DNA of 64,000 bases from DATAMF01 sp964472565 (lineage in GTDB: Bacteria > Chloroflexota > Anaerolineae > Aggregatilineales > Aggregatilineaceae): contig CAYYNB010000006.1 in assembly GCA_964472565.1 (NCBI GenBank), forward strand, positions 1 to 64,000, given 5' to 3'. Under the pieces are notes generated by a model, which made no database searches, was not told the origin of the DNA, and saw only the letters and a program-made list of their open reading frames with translations. The position numbers and the translations under genes were made by a program. Below, piece by piece: positions 8,972-17,405 of this stretch (within the stretch, counting starts at the first letter, position 1; every line of letters begins with the position of its first letter).

Positions 8972-10990
8972 TTATGAGGACATCACGCCCCAAAATTGTA
9001 ATATGCCATCTCGTCTGGCGATAATCACCCAACGGGCATCGGCGCTAAAAGTAACACCTGCCGCCGCCCCTGGAATCTCGAAGAGCAGTTTGTTCGAGCT
9101 TATCGACCATAATTTCACGCCCTGTGCATCTGCTGAAGCCAGCAGGTTGTGATCTGGGCCGAGGGCAATGTCTTCAGTAGGATATTGGGGGCTGTCTAAT
9201 ACGGTATAGTCGCCGCCGGAAGTGTTCAAAACATAAATGCCCGATCCCTCGCTGCCCATATGATAAAAAGCGCCACCTGCCGCCAGAATATACTGGGCGT
9301 AGGCAATGGCATAAAAGTCAAATATGGTTTCTGCTTTCGACTGAACGAACAGAGGGACCAGATGCTGACCATCCCAGGTGTATACAGCGTCGCTGCTGCC
9401 AATCGCCACCGTGCGGCCATCAGGACTAAAAGCCAATCCGGCTACATTTAGATTTTCAACCATCCCGGCTGGTTTGGCAGTACTGTCTGGATAACTGGAC
9501 AAATTCCATATCCGCAGACCCTCGGACTCATTGCCAGCGGCCAATTGTGCGCTGTCAGCGCTAAAGGCAACGGCTGCCACACGGTCCGTGAATGGCTGCC
9601 AGATCGCAGCAAGGGAGTTGTTAACCAGATCATACAACAATAGACTGCCCGCTGAATCCCCTACGACAAGCCACTTGCCGTCAGGACTAGCACTGAGAGT
9701 TGTTAAGCCGTCGCGCCGTAGAATTTCCGTTTCCTTGCCGGTATTCATATCCCAAAGCCGGACAGCGGTGCCCCGATCTGCCCCCCGGCTGTTTCTGGGA
9801 TTTTCAAGCACGACTAAATGATCGGTGGTTAGGGCTACTTCGGTTATATGGGCATTAAAGTGCGGAAAACTTCCCTGGTTAGTCATGCCAGCCCAACCTG
9901 AAGCCCTGCTCCAAAGCTGGATAAATCCTTCTTCAGTGGCAAGAACTAACACCTTGTTATCGGGATGAAAAGCTATGGCAGCTATGGTATGTGTTATTTC
10001 GGTAGCCGGGACGACAAAATCGGATTCGTCCGTATCCAGGTTGTGGAGAATAAAACGCCCATAAGGATAATTCAAATTGGGCTGCTCCGTTAAAAACAGG
10101 GTGTGGCTATCCGGTATAAAACTTAGGGCTGTAAGGCGCTCGTCAAACCAGATTTCACGAGCTTTCTCGTCTGGAGATAGGACATTCCATATTTTTATCA
10201 TTTCTCCGAAGGAGGCCGATCCCACCAGCAGTTTGCCATCGGGACTGAAGAGAATATGATCCATACCGGGAAATTGATTTTTCAACGACACCTGCGTTTC
10301 TAATAATGCGCCTGTCTGGCTGTTCCACAGCCGAATATCGCTCTCGCCACCATCGTCCGACCAGTAATAAAAAAGCGTGACAAAAACTGAACTATCGGGA
10401 CTAAACTGAATATCTCCCAATTCCAGGTTATCGCTGTTTGGAGAAATTGTCGTGATCGATTTCCCGGTGGCTGCATCTCGTAACACTACCGACGAGGCAT
10501 CGCCTGATGCTAAGCGTGTACCATCCGGCGAGAATGCCAAATCCAGAACTGCTTTCTGATGCTGATCATCGGTGAATAGGGAGGCTACGGTGCTGTTGGC
10601 AATGTTCCATGTTTTGATCATTCCGCCAGCATGTCCCGTAACAATCTGTTCGCCGTTGGGATGGAAGACAAAGCTGGTGACAGGTATATCATCGCTTAAC
10701 ATGCGCAGTGGTTGATCTACCTCTCCATAATGATAAAGCCACACCTGGCTTGATGCTCGCACAGCCAACCACTCGCCATCGGGCGACCAGCAAGCATCCT
10801 GTGGGTTCCCACGCCCCAGAGTTTTCACCAATTCCAGTCGATCAAGATTTTCAACGGTGATCGGTTCCCAACCATCTGTCGTCAATGCAGTGGCGATAGA
10901 TTGGGCTGGTATTCCAATACGCATCACGAACAGTAACAATATGATTGACACCAAACGCCGAATCGGTCCTACACTGGCACGGTGTTCCAT
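8972..10990 (-). CDS. Exported WD40 beta-propeller protein
   Basis: The 672-residue protein has an N-terminal hydrophobic export signal (SIILLLFVMRIGIPA, about residues 15-30). About twelve WD40-like blades follow, with repeated FSPDG/FHPDN and LW/IWN endings, for example SPDGKWLVVGDSAGSLLLYD and FSPDGRTVAIGSS. That number fits two propellers. WD40 proteins are scaffolds; no catalytic domain is visible and no partner is evident. I chose ATG 10990 because GGAGAGG precedes it; the longer frame to 11083 has no RBS. It is divergent from the lone receiver gene at 11182. Confidence 0.8.
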   Translation of the reverse strand: MEHRASVGPIRRLVSIILLLFVMRIGIPAQSIATALTTDGWEPITVENLDRLELVKTLGRGNPQDACWSPDGEWLAVRASSQVWLYHYGEVDQPLRMLSDDIPVTSFVFHPNGEQIVTGHAGGMIKTWNIANSTVASLFTDDQHQKAVLDLAFSPDGTRLASGDASSVVLRDAATGKSITTISPNSDNLELGDIQFSPDSSVFVTLFYYWSDDGGESDIRLWNSQTGALLETQVSLKNQFPGMDHILFSPDGKLLVGSASFGEMIKIWNVLSPDEKAREIWFDERLTALSFIPDSHTLFLTEQPNLNYPYGRFILHNLDTDESDFVVPATEITHTIAAIAFHPDNKVLVLATEEGFIQLWSRASGWAGMTNQGSFPHFNAHITEVALTTDHLVVLENPRNSRGADRGTAVRLWDMNTGKETEILRRDGLTTLSASPDGKWLVVGDSAGSLLLYDLVNNSLAAIWQPFTDRVAAVAFSADSAQLAAGNESEGLRIWNLSSYPDSTAKPAGMVENLNVAGLAFSPDGRTVAIGSSDAVYTWDGQHLVPLFVQSKAETIFDFYAIAYAQYILAAGGAFYHMGSEGSGIYVLNTSGGDYTVLDSPQYPTEDIALGPDHNLLASADAQGVKLWSISSNKLLFEIPGAAAGVTFSADARWVIIARRDGILQFWGVMSS

Positions 10991-11181
10991 CGGATCGCCT
11001 CTCCTCATTCTCTGCCTGTCATTTAGGATACTTTCAATTAAAAATGAGGAAAAATATGCTGCGAACCACGACTTTTCTATCACATAGTCGCATCCTCAGA
11101 AAAATCACCTATAATGGCCTATGGAGTAGAACTTGTGGGACTATTCAAAGTAAGCTTAATTTCTGAAAAAGGTTGTTTAGA

Positions 11182-11610
11182 ATGGATGAACTTAAAGGAA
11201 AACGTATTTTTATTATTGAAGATGATGTCACCAATATGGCGGTGTACAAAGCTACGCTGCGGCGCAGTGGGGCCGAAATTATCCGTGATTTTCATACCCT
11301 GGATAGCATCCAGATGTTATGTGATTATTTGCCGATAGACGTGATCCTGCTGGATCTGATGCTGCGCTACCGAACCAATGGGTATGAAATTTATGACAAA
11401 ATTAAGATGCATCCCGCACTTCAGCATATCCCTGTGATTGTCGTCAGTGCGTCGGATCCTGGTATCGAAATCCCCAAAGCACAAGCCAAAGGTTTTGCCG
11501 GTTTTATTGCAAAACCAATCGAACCGCGCAAATTCCCTAAGCAAGTCGCGGCATGTTTGAATGGCAATGCGGTCTGGGATGCGCATAATAATCAGGATGA
11601 TGAAGATTAG
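11182..11610 (+). CDS. Stand-alone response regulator receiver protein
   Basis: This 142-residue protein is a single receiver domain: acidic pair EDD (13-15), phospho-acceptor Asp58 (VILLDLML), a conserved serine in VVVSASD and lysine in FIAKPIEP. The tail is short and acidic with no DNA-binding or enzymatic output. Such proteins act through protein contacts or phosphorelays. ATG 11182 is preceded by AAAAAGG with 9-base spacing; a TTG nine bases upstream is a weaker choice. No kinase is adjacent; the nearest candidates are in the operon at 24.2-28.0 kb. Confidence 0.88.
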   Translation: MDELKGKRIFIIEDDVTNMAVYKATLRRSGAEIIRDFHTLDSIQMLCDYLPIDVILLDLMLRYRTNGYEIYDKIKMHPALQHIPVIVVSASDPGIEIPKAQAKGFAGFIAKPIEPRKFPKQVAACLNGNAVWDAHNNQDDED

Positions 11611-11646
11611 TGCCGCGTGTTTGGAAAGTACAGACTCAGTATCGCG

Positions 11647-11715
11647 CCCCCCCACTTTAGACATTTTGAACCTTGGAAGTTCAACAAAGCGGGGGATATA
11701 AAACTTGCTCCCCCC
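11647..11715. terminator. Complex hairpin between convergent genes
   Basis: A C7 run (11647-11653) can pair with GGGGG (11691-11695) around an inner perfect stem TTGAAC/GTTCAA (11666-11671 with 11679-11684). The same G-run could instead pair with C6 at 11710-11715. It lies between the receiver gene and the LacI gene, so bidirectional termination is the simplest role. Confidence 0.5.
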
Positions 11716-11772
11716 TTGACGTTCTGAGTGGTGATCGGTTGTGAAGGTGAGGTATAGGCAAACCTGCAAACC

Positions 11773-12813
11773 TTAAGCAGACTCGCGAGGTATCAAGGTT
11801 AAAGGAACCTCAATTCTACGGCCAACATCGGGGGCAAGACCTTCAATCCGTTCGAATAACACTTCGGCTAACTTCTGCCCAATATCACTTGAATACTGAG
11901 CTACTGTGGTCAATTTAGGAGTGATAATCGCAGCTTCACGGATATTGTCAAACCCCATCACACCTACATCGCCCGGCACAGATAAACCAGCATCCTGTAG
12001 AGCCGAGATCGCGCCAATCGCCATCAAATCGTTGAGCGCAAAAATGACTCCTGGCAACTTCTTCTTTTCGAGAAGCGACTGCACCGCATCCCGCCCGCTG
12101 TCTACAGTGAAATCACCTTCCATCACAAAATCAGGATCAAGCGGCATGCCCATCTCGTTCAAGGCCCTTTGAAAACCATGCCAGCGTCGTATCCCAGGGG
12201 GAAAAGCCGCTGGCACTCCTAAATACCCGACGGACGTATATCCACGCTCAGTAACTAGCCACCGCACGGCTTCATAGGTTCCCTTTTCATCATCGGCAAA
12301 CACCGCATCGACAGAAGGATGATTAACGTGCTGTCCCAGAACAGCAATCGGCGTATTGGTGATGGTAATCAGATTATCGATGTCTTCATATGTCAGGTGC
12401 TCCGGCACCATAATGACGCCATCCACCGGCCTGCGCATGACGGCTTCACAAAAATGCTTCTCGTTTTCATATAAATGATCACTGTTGGCGATGAGCACAT
12501 CATAGTCATGCGTACGGGCGACATCCTGCACGGTGCGCGCAATCGGGTGATAAAATCCGTTGGATATATCCGCAATCATCAGTGAGATCATCTGAGTACG
12601 CTGGGTCCGCAAGCTGCGGGCCGTCATATTAGGACGGTAGCCCAGCTCTTTGATCGCAGCAAAGACTTTTTCCCGCGTTTCCTCGCTAACGGGAATCGTC
12701 GTTTCCGTTTGGTTCAGAACGCGGGACACTGTCGGTTGGGATACACCCGCCAGTTTGGCGACATCGTGCATCGTTGGCGGTCTATTATTCAGAGCATTTT
12801 TTCTTGGTGCCAT
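11773..12813 (-). CDS. LacI family regulator of the arabinan locus
   Basis: The 346-residue protein opens with a LacI helix-turn-helix (MHDVAKLAGVSQPTVSRVLN) and a hinge region (YRPNMTARSLRTQRTQ), then a periplasmic-binding-like effector domain (about 75-340) ending MGFDN....LTTVAQ. It is the last gene of a minus-strand series encoding a sugar importer and arabinoside hydrolases, so its effector is probably arabinose or an arabino-oligosaccharide (inference from context). A promoter and 9-bp dyad just upstream suggest it also has its own autoregulated transcript. Confidence 0.9.
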   Translation of the reverse strand: MAPRKNALNNRPPTMHDVAKLAGVSQPTVSRVLNQTETTIPVSEETREKVFAAIKELGYRPNMTARSLRTQRTQMISLMIADISNGFYHPIARTVQDVARTHDYDVLIANSDHLYENEKHFCEAVMRRPVDGVIMVPEHLTYEDIDNLITITNTPIAVLGQHVNHPSVDAVFADDEKGTYEAVRWLVTERGYTSVGYLGVPAAFPPGIRRWHGFQRALNEMGMPLDPDFVMEGDFTVDSGRDAVQSLLEKKKLPGVIFALNDLMAIGAISALQDAGLSVPGDVGVMGFDNIREAAIITPKLTTVAQYSSDIGQKLAEVLFERIEGLAPDVGRRIEVPLTLIPRESA

Positions 12814-12876
12814 AACGTCTTATTCTGCCGTTCACTGACTTAGAACATCTATCGGGCAAGTTTTTGACCCGCATCA

Positions 12877-12905
12877 CTTATACTATAACACCACACTTAT
12901 CACAA
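12877..12905 (-). promoter_or_regulatory. Promoter of the LacI regulator gene
   Basis: Read on the minus strand, TTGTGA (12905-12900) and TATAAG (12882-12877) are 17 bases apart, upstream of the start at 12813. The -35 overlaps one arm of the dyad at 12895-12921. Confidence 0.5.
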
Positions 12906-12921
12906 TGGTGTAGTGATAAGT
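12895..12921. promoter_or_regulatory. Dyad, candidate operator
   Basis: Perfect arms ACTTATCAC (12895-12903) and GTGATAAGT (12913-12921) flank 9 bases. There is no T-tract, so an operator fits better than a terminator. No second copy was found upstream of the binding-protein gene at 22319. Confidence 0.5.
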
Positions 12922-12939
12922 ACTGCTACTTAGGGTGTC

Positions 12940-13989
12940 TTATTTCGTCAATTCCAGCAGTGAAGGCCAGCCCTCTTCCCAGGCCAACGGCGCAATGCGC
13001 AAGGTTTCCATACCCATATTCTCCGCATCATAGGCATGGCATACCAGATAATCGGTGTCGCCCTCTTGCAAAATAGAGTTGTGCCCAGGACCACGCCAGC
13101 GCTTAGTAGGAAATGTAATCTGTGTGCCGCCGCCATCCATCATAGCTACGCCATCCTGGTCAACATACGGCCCCGTTACCGACTCTGAGCGCCCAACCCG
13201 GACATGGTAGGTACTATCAACACCCCGGCAGCAGAAATCAAACGAGGCAAACAAATAGTAAAAATCGCCTTTGCGAATAATAAAGGGGGCTTCAACTGCG
13301 CCGTAATTAGGCGTGCGGTGGGCCAGCGAATATAATGTTTCGTCTGCCGTTGATAGCTTGCCTGTTGCGTAATCGAGACGGCGCATCTTGATCCCGCTCC
13401 AGAAACTCCCGAAGGCTAACCAGGGGACTCCGTCGGCATCGAGGATCAGGTTGGGATCGATGCAGTTGTAATTGTCGGCAGTGAGCGAATCTATGACCAG
13501 CCCTTCATCCACCCACGCGTATTCGTCCGATTCCGAGTCGAGCGTAACATTGGTTGCCAGTCCAATCAGGGATCGATTACTTCCGAAAGTAGATACTGAA
13601 TAGTAAAGATGAAATTTGTCGTTGAAATAGGAAATGTCAGGTGCCCAAATATCATTATTGGAGGCGGGAATCATCTCCTGAGTCCAATCGGGTGCATGGG
13701 TTGGTGGAAAGACACTCTTCGGGAAAGGCTTTTCCCAGTCGAGTAGATCGGCAGACTTCCGAATATAGATTCCCCCGTGCGTACAGAAGATATAATATTT
13801 ATCCCCTGCTTTGATGATCGACGGGTCGTGAACTTGCCGAATCGACCCCGTGAGTTCAAGGTAAACAAAACGTTCCTCATCATCTTGGGCTGTGATCATG
13901 TTTGAATAGCCTTGTCCGAAACCCAGCACCCCTGCACCAAACATCAGCCCGGTGCGAAGCAAACGGCGGCGCGTATATCCTGTTGGCAT
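12940..13989 (-). CDS. GH43 arabinan endo-1,5-alpha-L-arabinosidase-like, Tat-exported
   Basis: This 349-residue protein has a twin-arginine signal (TRRRLLRTG then a hydrophobic stretch) and a five-bladed GH43 propeller. The three expected acids are visible: Asp55 in HDPSI (base), Asp179 in NCIDPN (pKa modulator) and Glu234 in VEAPF (acid). The motifs APDI, GSFWSGI and RGPGHN are those of endo-arabinanase-type GH43 enzymes that cut the 1,5-arabinan backbone. I chose ATG 13989 behind a GGAG; GTG 13998 would overlap that RBS. It ends the glycosidase series, 13 bases after the GH127 gene. Confidence 0.85.
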   Translation of the reverse strand: MPTGYTRRRLLRTGLMFGAGVLGFGQGYSNMITAQDDEERFVYLELTGSIRQVHDPSIIKAGDKYYIFCTHGGIYIRKSADLLDWEKPFPKSVFPPTHAPDWTQEMIPASNNDIWAPDISYFNDKFHLYYSVSTFGSNRSLIGLATNVTLDSESDEYAWVDEGLVIDSLTADNYNCIDPNLILDADGVPWLAFGSFWSGIKMRRLDYATGKLSTADETLYSLAHRTPNYGAVEAPFIIRKGDFYYLFASFDFCCRGVDSTYHVRVGRSESVTGPYVDQDGVAMMDGGGTQITFPTKRWRGPGHNSILQEGDTDYLVCHAYDAENMGMETLRIAPLAWEEGWPSLLELTK

Positions 13990-14002
13990 TATAAACACTC
14001 CA

Positions 14003-15874
14003 TCATTTTCTTAAAAACCACACGGCCATCTCACTGAGGCCACGATGCGCCCATGCATAATAGGGAATCGCTGTGAACTCATCCCCGCCTATCACGACGA
14101 TGCCATTCAATAAATCGGCGCGAAACCTGGTGGTCAAGGGCATATCATCTGGTATGCTGAGATCGCGCGCCCGTCCGCCGTTATCAATGCCCTCTGCCGC
14201 ATACACGATAGGACCGCGTTCGAGCGCCACTTTCCCCTGGCAATCAGCGACCTGCGGATGAGCCACCACGCGTTGAATACGCATAGGCAGGATAAGTTCT
14301 ACCGTGTCGCCAGCCTGCCAGGTTCGGGTGATATTGAGATAGCCTCGTGTTTCCTTAGCGGTTATTGTTTCGCCGTTCACACGACAGGTGATGTTGTCGG
14401 GCGTATCGTCCATGTAACGATACAGATCACTGGGGACGGGCTGACCTTTGAGCCAACCCGGAATACGCAGCGAAAGCGTAAACTGAACGGGGCGAGCGGG
14501 GTTGACTGTCAATATCACATCACCCGACCAGGGATAGCTGGTAGCCTGGGTGATCAAAATATCGGTGTTGGCAAGTTTAAGCTGCGCTTCACTACCCACA
14601 TACAGATTGATATACAGTCGATCATCGCGCGTAGCATACACATAACCCGGCAGTGAGGGCATCAGCCGCACAACATTGGTTGGACAGCAGGAACATCCAA
14701 ACCAGGGTTGGCGGGTGATGGAGTTATCACTGTTGAAGGCGAATTCCCCATCCGACTCCAGCGGATTCACATAAAAGAATGTATCGCCTTCTAGCGATAT
14801 GCCGGACAGAAAGCCGTTGTAAAGTGTGCGTTCCAGAATATCGTAGTACTTCGCTTCTCCATCAAGCAGAAACAGCCGGTAGTTCCAGAAGATACTGCCT
14901 ATCGCAGCGCAGGTTTCATTGTAGGCGGTCAGATTGGGCAGTTCATAATCATCCCCAAACGCCTCGCCATGATGGCGTGCGCCGAGGCCGCCGGTGAGGG
15001 ACATTTTGCGCTGGACAACGTTTTCCCAGATACGCCGGATCGCGTTGATGTACGCCTGATCCCCGGTTAACGCGGCGACATCCGCCATCGCGGAATACAT
15101 ATACATTGCCCGGACCGAATGACCGACGGCTTCGCGCTGTTCAACAACCGGCATGTGATCCTGCATATAGCCAATATTCCCCAGCGCCTGCTGCAATTCA
15201 CGGCCATTCGCATGCCCGCGTTCATCCAGGAAGAACTTCGCCAGGTTGAGATATTTCGCATCGCCCGTTACGCCATACAACTTTACGAGGCCCAGTTCAA
15301 CTTCCTGATGGCCTGGCACATTACGCAGCGCATCCGGCCCAAAGACTGTGGTAATCAGATCAGCACTTTTGATCGCTACGTCAAGAAAGGCGCGTTTACC
15401 TGTCGCCTGAAAGTATGCCACAGCCCCTTCATACATATGGCCCAGGTTGTACAGTTCGTGGCTCATGTCAGTTCTGGACCAGCGTTCTGGTCCGCTCATC
15501 TTATGCGGATGATCCGGATCGATGGTCCGGGCGGTATAGATATACCCGTCCGGTTCCTGCGCCGCCGCGATCTTCTCGATCACGTCATCAATATAAGCCT
15601 CCAGGGCGGAGTCAGGATGAACTTGCAGTGAATAGGCTGCACCTTCAATGATTTTATATACATCGGAGTCGTTGAAATGTAACCCTTGATGTGCGCCTTC
15701 CATCTTGCCAGCGGCTTTAACAAAATTGTCGATGCGCCCTGTTTCTTCGCACTTCTGGAAATCGTAGGGAATAGTCATCTGGCGATTGGTCTCAATACGC
15801 GGCAGCCAAAACGAATCCTGAATACTTACTTGTGTGAATGGAACGGGTTGGAATGGATAAACAGCATTGCTCAT
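14003..15874 (-). CDS. GH127 beta-L-arabinofuranosidase
   Basis: The 623-residue protein (family length about 620-660) has the GH127/DUF1680 start (VSIQDSFWLPR) and (alpha/alpha)6 barrel motifs. The zinc-cysteine catalytic set is present: Glu320 and Cys322 in ETC, and Cys396-Cys397 in CSCCPTN. By analogy with HypBA1, Cys396 would be the nucleophile. These enzymes release beta-L-arabinofuranose, for example from hydroxyproline-linked arabino-oligosaccharides of plant extensin. No signal peptide is seen, so it acts in the cytoplasm on imported material. It lies 19 bases downstream of the GH43-CBM42 gene. Confidence 0.9.
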   Translation of the reverse strand: MSNAVYPFQPVPFTQVSIQDSFWLPRIETNRQMTIPYDFQKCEETGRIDNFVKAAGKMEGAHQGLHFNDSDVYKIIEGAAYSLQVHPDSALEAYIDDVIEKIAAAQEPDGYIYTARTIDPDHPHKMSGPERWSRTDMSHELYNLGHMYEGAVAYFQATGKRAFLDVAIKSADLITTVFGPDALRNVPGHQEVELGLVKLYGVTGDAKYLNLAKFFLDERGHANGRELQQALGNIGYMQDHMPVVEQREAVGHSVRAMYMYSAMADVAALTGDQAYINAIRRIWENVVQRKMSLTGGLGARHHGEAFGDDYELPNLTAYNETCAAIGSIFWNYRLFLLDGEAKYYDILERTLYNGFLSGISLEGDTFFYVNPLESDGEFAFNSDNSITRQPWFGCSCCPTNVVRLMPSLPGYVYATRDDRLYINLYVGSEAQLKLANTDILITQATSYPWSGDVILTVNPARPVQFTLSLRIPGWLKGQPVPSDLYRYMDDTPDNITCRVNGETITAKETRGYLNITRTWQAGDTVELILPMRIQRVVAHPQVADCQGKVALERGPIVYAAEGIDNGGRARDLSIPDDMPLTTRFRADLLNGIVVIGGDEFTAIPYYAWAHRGLSEMAVWFLRK

Positions 15875-15893
15875 TGGTTATGCTCTCCGGTGA

Positions 15894-17354
15894 TTAATTT
15901 TCTTCACGAAATGTCGCATCTTCCAGCGCGGCGAATGGAGACGTATCAGTCAGTTCGACCAGGGCGATAACCCCAAACTGGCGGCCAATATACATACCCG
16001 GTTGGTTATACGACTCGATTGAGATCCAGGTATTATCCGCCAGACCAGGCGTGATCTGCCACGTTGCATCTCCGGCAAATGCCTCTGAACCGTCGTTGAA
16101 CTGGAAGTAAAGCGCATTCCCTTCATGTCGCAAATAATAACCGGGCAAGTTGATGCAGATTATAGATACCGCATCCGGGTCGGCCAGCCCCGGCACGATA
16201 ACAAATTTCGCGTCAACCACGCCGCCCGATCCGATCTGGACAAACGTTTCGACATTCCGAAGGTAGCTCCCCTGGCGGCTGTAGGATGCGAACTGGATAA
16301 ACGGCTCGAATTCTGGAAGTGGGTCTACACCGGCATCACCAGACGGTGCAGCAATTTCTTCTATGGTCGAAACCGGCTCACCAAAATTCGGTGTGCCATC
16401 GTCATTCCAGGTAAATTTCTGAACGCGCGTCGTCCGTCCATGATCACAGCCGCCGCTAGCTGAGTCGTTCGCATGATAAACAATCCAGTCCTCGGTGCCA
16501 TCCGGTGAACGGAAAAAGCCGTGATGACCAGGAGCAAAAACTCCATTTTCATCGGAGCGTTGGAAGACGGGTTCGGGATTTTTAACCCACGAATCCGGGC
16601 TTAATGGATCGCCGCCGTTATAGGTCAGCATCCCTAATTTATAGTCTGGGCCGGAACACGGGCTGGCCGAATAAGTGATAAAAACATCATCATCGTGGAA
16701 TAAGGCTACCGGCCCCTCATTCACTGTTGCTTCCCAACTATATTCGGGGACAGAAATCTTCACACGGGGGCCGCTGATCGTCCAGGGATTGCTCATGGGC
16801 GCGATAAACAGAGACTGTGGGCCTTCAAACGCCGAAAAAAGGAAATACAGGGAGTCGTTCAGTTTCATCACGCTGCCGTCAATCGCCCAGGTATCATGCA
16901 GCGGATCGTACAACCGCCCTTTATAGGTGTAGGGTCCCATCGGATCAGTTCCGGCGCTCTCCAGCACATGGGTATGCTGGTTGTCGAGCGTGCCCGCTGT
17001 CCCCGCCGTGTAATAGAAATACCAGTGTGGGCCGTCCGGCCCTTCTAACAGATGGAATTCCGGTGCCCACATGTTGCAGCAGCGCGCGGGATCGGTTTCA
17101 AAATAAATCTGTACTGGCGTCGCTGTTTTTAATCCAGCCAGAGTAGGCGACCTGCGCATGGTCAATTCAGACGTCCACGTGGTAGCTGCGAGGTAGTAAT
17201 TTTCCTCGTAGTACACCAGCCAGGGGTCTGCGCCAGCATAGGCATTCAACGGGTTACGGAGCAGCCCTTCGTCCGATTGGGCAGAGATAGACCCGCCGAC
17301 TACCAGCAAGAAGCATATTACCAGCCCCATTCTGATTAACATCCGTTGCCACAT
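15894..17354 (-). CDS. Exported GH43 exo-arabinofuranosidase with CBM42 (AbfB) domain
   Basis: This 486-residue protein has a signal peptide (ILIRMGLVICFLLVVGG region, cleavage near ISAQS). A GH43 propeller (about 30-335) carries acids in GADPWLV, AIDGSV and VNEGPV. A C-terminal arabinose-binding AbfB/CBM42 module (about 345-480) shows repeated SYSRQGSYLRN / NLPGYYLRH / SYNQPGMYIG beta-trefoil units. GH43 plus CBM42 is the layout of exo-1,5-alpha-L-arabinofuranosidases. It should release arabinose from side chains or oligosaccharides outside the cell. GAGGAAA precedes the ATG. Confidence 0.87.
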   Translation of the reverse strand: MWQRMLIRMGLVICFLLVVGGSISAQSDEGLLRNPLNAYAGADPWLVYYEENYYLAATTWTSELTMRRSPTLAGLKTATPVQIYFETDPARCCNMWAPEFHLLEGPDGPHWYFYYTAGTAGTLDNQHTHVLESAGTDPMGPYTYKGRLYDPLHDTWAIDGSVMKLNDSLYFLFSAFEGPQSLFIAPMSNPWTISGPRVKISVPEYSWEATVNEGPVALFHDDDVFITYSASPCSGPDYKLGMLTYNGGDPLSPDSWVKNPEPVFQRSDENGVFAPGHHGFFRSPDGTEDWIVYHANDSASGGCDHGRTTRVQKFTWNDDGTPNFGEPVSTIEEIAAPSGDAGVDPLPEFEPFIQFASYSRQGSYLRNVETFVQIGSGGVVDAKFVIVPGLADPDAVSIICINLPGYYLRHEGNALYFQFNDGSEAFAGDATWQITPGLADNTWISIESYNQPGMYIGRQFGVIALVELTDTSPFAALEDATFREEN

Positions 17355-17405
17355 AGCAGTTTTCCTCAGGCATCCGTATAAAAACCCCTTTACAGGGGTT
17401 TCTGA

